A DNA stretch of 64,000 nucleotides from Alphaproteobacteria bacterium HGW-Alphaproteobacteria-1. Lineage in GTDB: Bacteria > Pseudomonadota > Alphaproteobacteria > Rhodobacterales > Rhodobacteraceae. The stretch is from positions 1-64,000 of the forward strand of contig PHEQ01000008.1 of the NCBI GenBank assembly GCA_002842985.1. Direction: 5' to 3'. How positions within the stretch are numbered: the first letter of the stretch is position 1; every line of letters starts with the position of its first letter. The translations under genes were made by a program, and so were the position numbers. This document shows positions 59,602-64,000 of this stretch, one piece after another. Below the pieces are notes generated by a model that did not search any database, was not told where the DNA came from, and was given only the letters and a program-made list of their open reading frames with translations.

Positions 59602-60426
59602 ATGAGCGCCACCGCCCGCAAATCCGCCCCACTGCCCGATGACATACGGGCGATGAAGGGCGGCACGCCGATTGTCAGCCTGACCGCCTATACCACGCCG
59701 ATGGCGCGGATGATGGACGCACATTGCGATTTCGTGCTCGTCGGCGACAGCGTCGGCATGGTGCTCCATGGACTGCCCTCGACGCTGGGTGTGACGATGG
59801 AGATGATGATCCTGCACGGCAAGGCGGTCGCGCGCGGCCTGTCAAACGCCATGATGGTCGTCGACATGCCCTTCGGCAGCTACGAGGAAAGCCCCGCGCA
59901 GGCGTTTCGCAATGCCGCAACGCTGATGGCGGAAACCGGCGCGGCGGCAGTCAAGCTCGAAGGCGGGCGGCACATGGCCGAGACCATTGCGTTCCTGGTG
60001 GCGCGCGGCGTGCCGGTGATGGCGCATATCGGCCTGACGCCGCAATCGGTCAACACGCTGGGCGGCTACAAGGTGCAGGGGCGCGGGGCCGCCGCCGGGG
60101 CGCTTCTCGGCGACGCGCGCGCCGTGGCCGAAGCGGGGGCCTTTTCGGTCGTGCTCGAAAAAATGCCCTCTGGCCTTGCCCAACGGATCACCGCCGAGAT
60201 ACCCATTCCCACCATCGGCATCGGCGCGGGCGCGGGCTGTGACGGACAGATCCTTGTTGTCGATGACATGCTTGGCCTTTTCACCGCGTTCAAGCCGAAA
60301 TTCGTCAAGCGCTATGCCACCCTCGGGCAGGATGGCGAGGTGGCCATTGCCGCCTATGCCGCCGAGGTGCGCGCGCGTGCCTTTCCCGCGCCCGAGCACG
60401 GCTTTGCCGACGAGGCGCCAAAGTGA
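59602..60426 (+). CDS. panB: 3-methyl-2-oxobutanoate hydroxymethyltransferase
   Basis: This 274-residue TIM-barrel enzyme makes ketopantoate for coenzyme [15 protein letters not shown] is near the start, the metal site is in [12 protein letters not shown] and VKLEGG, and [14 protein letters not shown] is near the end. ATG 59602 is chosen since family similarity begins a few residues later. It overlaps panC by 4 bases. Confidence 0.96.
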   Translation: MSATARKSAPLPDDIRAMKGGTPIVSLTAYTTPMARMMDAHCDFVLVGDSVGMVLHGLPSTLGVTMEMMILHGKAVARGLSNAMMVVDMPFGSYEESPAQAFRNAATLMAETGAAAVKLEGGRHMAETIAFLVARGVPVMAHIGLTPQSVNTLGGYKVQGRGAAAGALLGDARAVAEAGAFSVVLEKMPSGLAQRITAEIPIPTIGIGAGAGCDGQILVVDDMLGLFTAFKPKFVKRYATLGQDGEVAIAAYAAEVRARAFPAPEHGFADEAPK

Positions 60427-61268
60427 GCGCGCCGATCCTGCGCCGCCTTGATGATCTGCGCGCCGCCACCCGCCCCTGGATCCGGGCCGGAGAGCGGATC
60501 GGCGTCGTGCCCACCATGGGCGCACTGCATGACGGGCATCTGTCTCTGGTCGCCGCCGCGCGTGCCGCCTGCGACCGGGTGATCGTGACGATTTTCGTCA
60601 ACCCCAAGCAGTTCAACAACCCAGCCGATCTTGAAAACTATCCCCGCACAGAGGTTGAGGACGCGCGCAAGCTGGAACGCTTCGGCGTCGATGCGCTCTG
60701 GGTGCCGGAGGGCGCGCAGATGTATCCCGCGGCCTTTGCCACCACAGTGTCGGTCGGCGGCTTGACCGACGTGATGGAAGGGGCATGGCGCCCCGGCCAT
60801 TTCGACGGGGTGGCCACGGTGGTGACCAAGCTTTTTACCCAGACCTCCGCCAGCGACGCGTTTTTCGGCGAGAAGGATTATCAACAGCTTCTGGTGGTGC
60901 GCCGCATGGCTGCCGATCTCGATCTGGGCGTGACGGTGCATGGTTGCCCGACGATCCGCGACATCGACGGGCTGGCGCTCTCGTCGCGCAACCTGCTCTT
61001 GTCGGACCGTGCGCGCACCATGGCCCCGCGCCTGCATGAGGAGATGGAGGCAATCGCCCTCGGGCTGCGCGCGGGCCAGCCGTTCCCGCCCCTGCGCGAC
61101 GCGGCGCTCAGGCGGCTGGACAAGGCCGGGTTCACCGGGGCCGATTACCTCGATCTGCGCGCGCAGGACGATCTTTCGGCCCTCGACATGCCTGACCGTC
61201 CGGCACGCCTCTTTGCCGCCGCGTGGCTGGCAGGTGTGCGGCTCATTGACAATATCGCCGTGGCCTGA
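60423..61268 (+). CDS. panC: Pantothenate synthetase
   Basis: This 281-residue enzyme joins pantoate and beta-alanine. The class I-like nucleotide motifs are [13 protein letters not shown] and LSSRN, and the [10 protein letters not shown] loop is complete. It begins at GTG overlapping the panB stop (GTGA). Both genes together supply pantothenate. Confidence 0.96.
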   Translation: MSAPILRRLDDLRAATRPWIRAGERIGVVPTMGALHDGHLSLVAAARAACDRVIVTIFVNPKQFNNPADLENYPRTEVEDARKLERFGVDALWVPEGAQMYPAAFATTVSVGGLTDVMEGAWRPGHFDGVATVVTKLFTQTSASDAFFGEKDYQQLLVVRRMAADLDLGVTVHGCPTIRDIDGLALSSRNLLLSDRARTMAPRLHEEMEAIALGLRAGQPFPPLRDAALRRLDKAGFTGADYLDLRAQDDLSALDMPDRPARLFAAAWLAGVRLIDNIAVA

Positions 61269-61312
61269 GACGCCCCCTCGCCATCGCCGTACGGCTGCGC
61301 TACACCGGCACC

Positions 61313-61936
61313 ATGCCAGAGATAGACTCGCTCTTCGTGACCCGCCTCTATCGTGCACGCCTTGGCGCGCACGACCCCGCCATCGACGCGCAAGAGCTTG
61401 AGGCGTCGTGCTATTCCATCGCCGAGGATGACGAGGCCGGACAGGCCTGGTGCGAGACCGAGGGCTATCCCGGCTACACGTCCTACGCCTCGCTCACCGA
61501 CCTGCCGTGGCGGTTTCCGATCTTCGCCGATCTGGTTCGCGCGCTCGACGCGCATGTGGCGGAATTCGCGCGGGATCTGCAATTCGACCTTGGGGATCAG
61601 ACGCTCCGGCTCGAGGATATCTGGATCAACATCCTGCCCGAGGGCGGGATGCATTCAAGCCATATCCATCCCCATTCGGTGATCTCCGGCACCACCTATG
61701 TGACCATGCCCGAGGGGGCCTCGGCGCTCAAGCTCGAGGATCCGCGCTCGGCCCGGATGATGGCCGCCCCGCCCCGACGCAAGGACGCGCGTCAGGAAAT
61801 GCGCGGCTTTGTCTATGTGAAACCGCAGGTGGGCGATGTGCTGTTGTGGGAATCGTGGCTGCGCCACGAGGTGCCCATGAACATGTCCGAAGAGGACCGC
61901 ATCAGCGTAAGCTTCAACTACGCCTGGGGCGATTGA
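61313..61936 (+). CDS. TIGR02466-type putative 2OG-Fe(II) oxygenase
   Basis: This 207-residue protein matches the small TIGR02466 family. The iron site probably includes the His cluster in GGMHSSHIHPHSVISGT and the late LRHEVPMN, with an Arg in RISVSFNY for oxoglutarate. The substrate is unknown. It follows panC by 44 bases and precedes an exporter gene by 16, so it may share a transcript with both. Confidence 0.85.
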   Translation: MPEIDSLFVTRLYRARLGAHDPAIDAQELEASCYSIAEDDEAGQAWCETEGYPGYTSYASLTDLPWRFPIFADLVRALDAHVAEFARDLQFDLGDQTLRLEDIWINILPEGGMHSSHIHPHSVISGTTYVTMPEGASALKLEDPRSARMMAAPPRRKDARQEMRGFVYVKPQVGDVLLWESWLRHEVPMNMSEEDRISVSFNYAWGD

Positions 61937-61952
61937 GGGGCGGGAGACGGCC

Positions 61953-62822
61953 ATGGATCTGCGCGCGCTCGGCATGGGGCTGGCCTTTGCCCTCATGTGG
62001 TCGTCGGCCTTCACCTCGGCGCGGATCATCGTAGCCGCCGCCCCGCCGCTGACGGCGCTTGGTCTGCGCTTTCTTATTTCGGGGCTTCTGGGCATCACCA
62101 TCGCGTGGATGCTGGGGCAGAGCTGGCGTCTCACGCGGCCGCAATGGCGCGCCACGATCATCTTCGGGATATGCCAGAACGCGCTCTATCTCGGGCTCAA
62201 TTTCGTGGCGATGCAGACCATCGAGGCCTCGCTTGCCGCCATCATCGCCTCGACCATGCCGCTTCTGGTGGGCTTCTTCGCCTGGGCCTTCATGGGCGAG
62301 CGGCTGGGGCCGGTGGGGATATCCGGGCTGATGGCGGGACTCGTGGGCGTGCTGGTGATCATGGGCGCGCGGCTTCAGGGCGGGATGGACCTTTACGGCG
62401 TGGCGCTATGCGTGATCGCGGTCTTTGCGCTGGCCTTTGCCACGCTTTCGGTGCGCGGCGCGGCCTCGGGGGGTAATTTCCTGATGGTGGTGGGTCTTCA
62501 GATGATCGTGGGCGCGGCCATCGTCGGGCCGCTGGGGCTCATGATCGAGCCTCTGGTGGTCGACTGGAGCTGGACGCTTGTTGCGGCCTTCGCGTACACC
62601 ACACTCATTCCGGGGCTGGCCGCCACGCTCGTGTGGTTCCTGCTGGTCGAGCGGATCGGGGCCACGCGCGGTGCCACCTTCCATTTCCTCAACCCGTTCT
62701 TCGGCGTGGCCATCGCGGCGGCGCTTCTCGGCGAGGCGCTACGGCTCTGGGACCTGATCGGCGTGCTGGTTATCATGGGCGGGATCCTGGCCGTGCAGCT
62801 TTCGCGGCAACGCCGGATTTGA
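61953..62822 (+). CDS. DMT-family (EamA) transporter
   Basis: This 289-residue protein has ten predicted membrane helices arranged as two EamA repeats (the first from ALGMGLAFALMWSSAFTSAR, the second from about residue 150). It probably exports a metabolite such as an amino acid; the substrate is unknown. The tail is short and basic. It is convergent with aroC across a hairpin repeat. Confidence 0.88.
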   Translation: MDLRALGMGLAFALMWSSAFTSARIIVAAAPPLTALGLRFLISGLLGITIAWMLGQSWRLTRPQWRATIIFGICQNALYLGLNFVAMQTIEASLAAIIASTMPLLVGFFAWAFMGERLGPVGISGLMAGLVGVLVIMGARLQGGMDLYGVALCVIAVFALAFATLSVRGAASGGNFLMVVGLQMIVGAAIVGPLGLMIEPLVVDWSWTLVAAFAYTTLIPGLAATLVWFLLVERIGATRGATFHFLNPFFGVAIAAALLGEALRLWDLIGVLVIMGGILAVQLSRQRRI

Positions 62823-62828
62823 GGCGAC

Positions 62829-62875
62829 CGGGATTTTGAAAAAATCCCGAATCGTTTTCTTTTCAAGAAACCGGA
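62829..62875. repeat. Two-hairpin repeat between convergent genes
   Basis: A perfect 9-bp hairpin CGGGATTTT-GAA-AAAATCCCG is at 62829-62849. An imperfect one with loop TTC follows at 62850-62875. It has the same layout as the element at 24616-24659. It fills the whole gap between the DMT transporter and aroC and could act as a two-way terminator. Confidence 0.7.
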
Positions 62876-62876
62876 T

Positions 62877-63980
62877 CTAGCCGATCATCCCGCGGGGTCC
62901 CTCGCCCACCTGTCCGCGGTGCAAAAGAAGGTGATCGAGCAGCACACAGGCCATCATCGCCTCAGCCACCGGCACGGCGCGGATACCGACGCAAGGGTCG
63001 TGGCGGCCTTTGGTGACGACCTCTGTGGGTTGGCCGTCGACCGTCACCGAGCGGCGCGGCGTCAGGATCGACGAGGTGGGTTTGACCGCGAAGCGCACGA
63101 CGATCTCCTGTCCGGTCGAAATGCCGCCGAGGATACCACCCGCATGGTTCGAGCCGAACGCGAGCCCGGTCTCGCCCATGAAGATCTCATCGGCATTCTG
63201 CGAGCCGCGCAGGCGCGCGGCGGCCATGCCTTCGCCGATCTCGACACCCTTGACGGCGTTGATCGACATCATCGCCGCAGCGAGGTCGGTGTCGAGCTTG
63301 CCATAGACCGGCGCGCCGAGGCCTGCGGGCGCGCCGCGCGCCACCACCTCGACCACCGCGCCGACCGAGTCGTGATCCTTGCGCAGGTTTTGCAGATAGG
63401 CCTCCCATTCGGGTGCGGCCCCGGCATCGGGCAGCCAGAAGTCATTGCCGTCGATGGCGTCCCAGTCGAACCGGGCGCGATCAAGCTCCATCTCGCCCAT
63501 CGCCACCATGTAGCCCTTGATCTCAAGCCCCGGCACAAGGGCCCCGAGGGCCGCGCGCGCGACGCCCCCCGCCGCCACCCGCGCCGCAGTCTCACGCGCC
63601 GAGGAGCGCCCGCCGCCGCGCGGATCGCGCAGGCCGTATTTCAGGTGATAGGTCAGATCGGCATGGCCGGGCCGGAACGTGCGGGCGATCTCGCCATAAT
63701 CGCGTGACCGCTGGTCGGTGTTCTCGATCATCAGTTGGATCGGCGTGCCGGTTGTCTGCCCCTCGTAGGTGCCCGACAGGATGCGCACCGCGTCGGGTTC
63801 CTGCCGCTGGGTCATGTTCTTGTTCTGGCCCGGACGCCGCTTGTCGAGCCAGTGCTGAAGCATCGCCTCATCAATCGTCACACCCGGCGGGCAGCCATCC
63901 ACCGTGGCCCCGAGGGCGGGCCCGTGGCTCTCGCCCCAGGTGGTGACGCGGAAAAGATGGCCGAAGGTGTTGAGGCTCAT
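62877..63980 (-). CDS. aroC: Chorismate synthase
   Basis: This 367-residue FMN enzyme makes chorismate in the shikimate pathway. It starts [20 protein letters not shown] and has the [14 protein letters not shown] and [17 protein letters not shown] motifs. The C-terminal [17 protein letters not shown] is also typical. AAAGGAG precedes the ATG by about 7 bases. The gene is complete within the window. Confidence 0.97.
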   Translation of the reverse strand: MSLNTFGHLFRVTTWGESHGPALGATVDGCPPGVTIDEAMLQHWLDKRRPGQNKNMTQRQEPDAVRILSGTYEGQTTGTPIQLMIENTDQRSRDYGEIARTFRPGHADLTYHLKYGLRDPRGGGRSSARETAARVAAGGVARAALGALVPGLEIKGYMVAMGEMELDRARFDWDAIDGNDFWLPDAGAAPEWEAYLQNLRKDHDSVGAVVEVVARGAPAGLGAPVYGKLDTDLAAAMMSINAVKGVEIGEGMAAARLRGSQNADEIFMGETGLAFGSNHAGGILGGISTGQEIVVRFAVKPTSSILTPRRSVTVDGQPTEVVTKGRHDPCVGIRAVPVAEAMMACVLLDHLLLHRGQVGEGPRGMIG

Positions 63981-64000
63981 GGGCGGGCTCCTTTGGGATC

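Overview
The window is chromosomal DNA of high GC content from an alphaproteobacterium, most likely a marine Rhodobacterales (Roseobacter-group) strain. Support comes from a GcrA cell-cycle regulator, a COQ9 gene beside an rpsU remnant, a DUF4212/VC_2705-type acetate symporter operon, a PmtA/Pss/Psd phospholipid set, PHB genes phaA-phaB, and intergenic repeats of roseobacter type. It holds about 60 genes and one tRNA. I see no prophage, CRISPR array, rRNA or intact insertion sequence.

Layout. 1-7.2 kb is an accessory-looking edge: a transposase tail, a perfect hairpin, a lower-GC methyltransferase, an orphan EPS regulator/epimerase pair and a TAXI-TRAP uptake system. 7.2-11.4 kb holds gcrA, an ABC-2 permease, a methyltransferase-lipoprotein pair, tRNA-Gly(TCC) and an autotransporter. 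11.6-21.3 kb is one minus-strand run: acs, adk, DUF4212, Na+/solute symporter, a cNMP-CBS-nucleotidyltransferase protein, a small membrane protein, a CheY-like receiver and a membrane PAS/degenerate-kinase/DnaQ-exonuclease fusion. It looks like an acetate uptake and activation operon with its own signalling module, and a perfect 20-bp palindrome lies upstream. This is the most interesting system here.

21.7-31.8 kb carries uvrB, a decayed GlxA-type regulator, a CaiA/CaiD-like carnitine or butyrobetaine CoA cluster with an NDP-forming CoA ligase, an ODC-type decarboxylase facing an Lrp regulator, and a ZntB-like transporter. 31.9-37.0 kb shows unusual damage: valS carries an in-frame palindromic repeat and has lost its C-terminal arm with a frameshift, a quinone oxidoreductase is frameshifted by a small deletion, and rpsU is reduced to its leader, four codons and terminator.

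37.0-47.2 kb holds a glutamine amidotransferase/amidoligase/rlmN operon, tag, an EAL phosphodiesterase, phaA-phaB and isoprenoid genes ispB and ispE. 47.2-64 kb holds a TPR protein, ETF-ubiquinone oxidoreductase, greA, phospholipid genes, an aldo-keto reductase/DUF938/GH25 operon, a sarcosine/dimethylglycine dehydrogenase-like enzyme, panB-panC, a DMT exporter and aroC.

The genes fit a heterotroph that takes up acetate and quaternary amines, feeds CoA esters through ETF-QO to ubiquinone, and stores carbon as PHB. Functions are read from motifs and overall protein resemblance; no database search was run.
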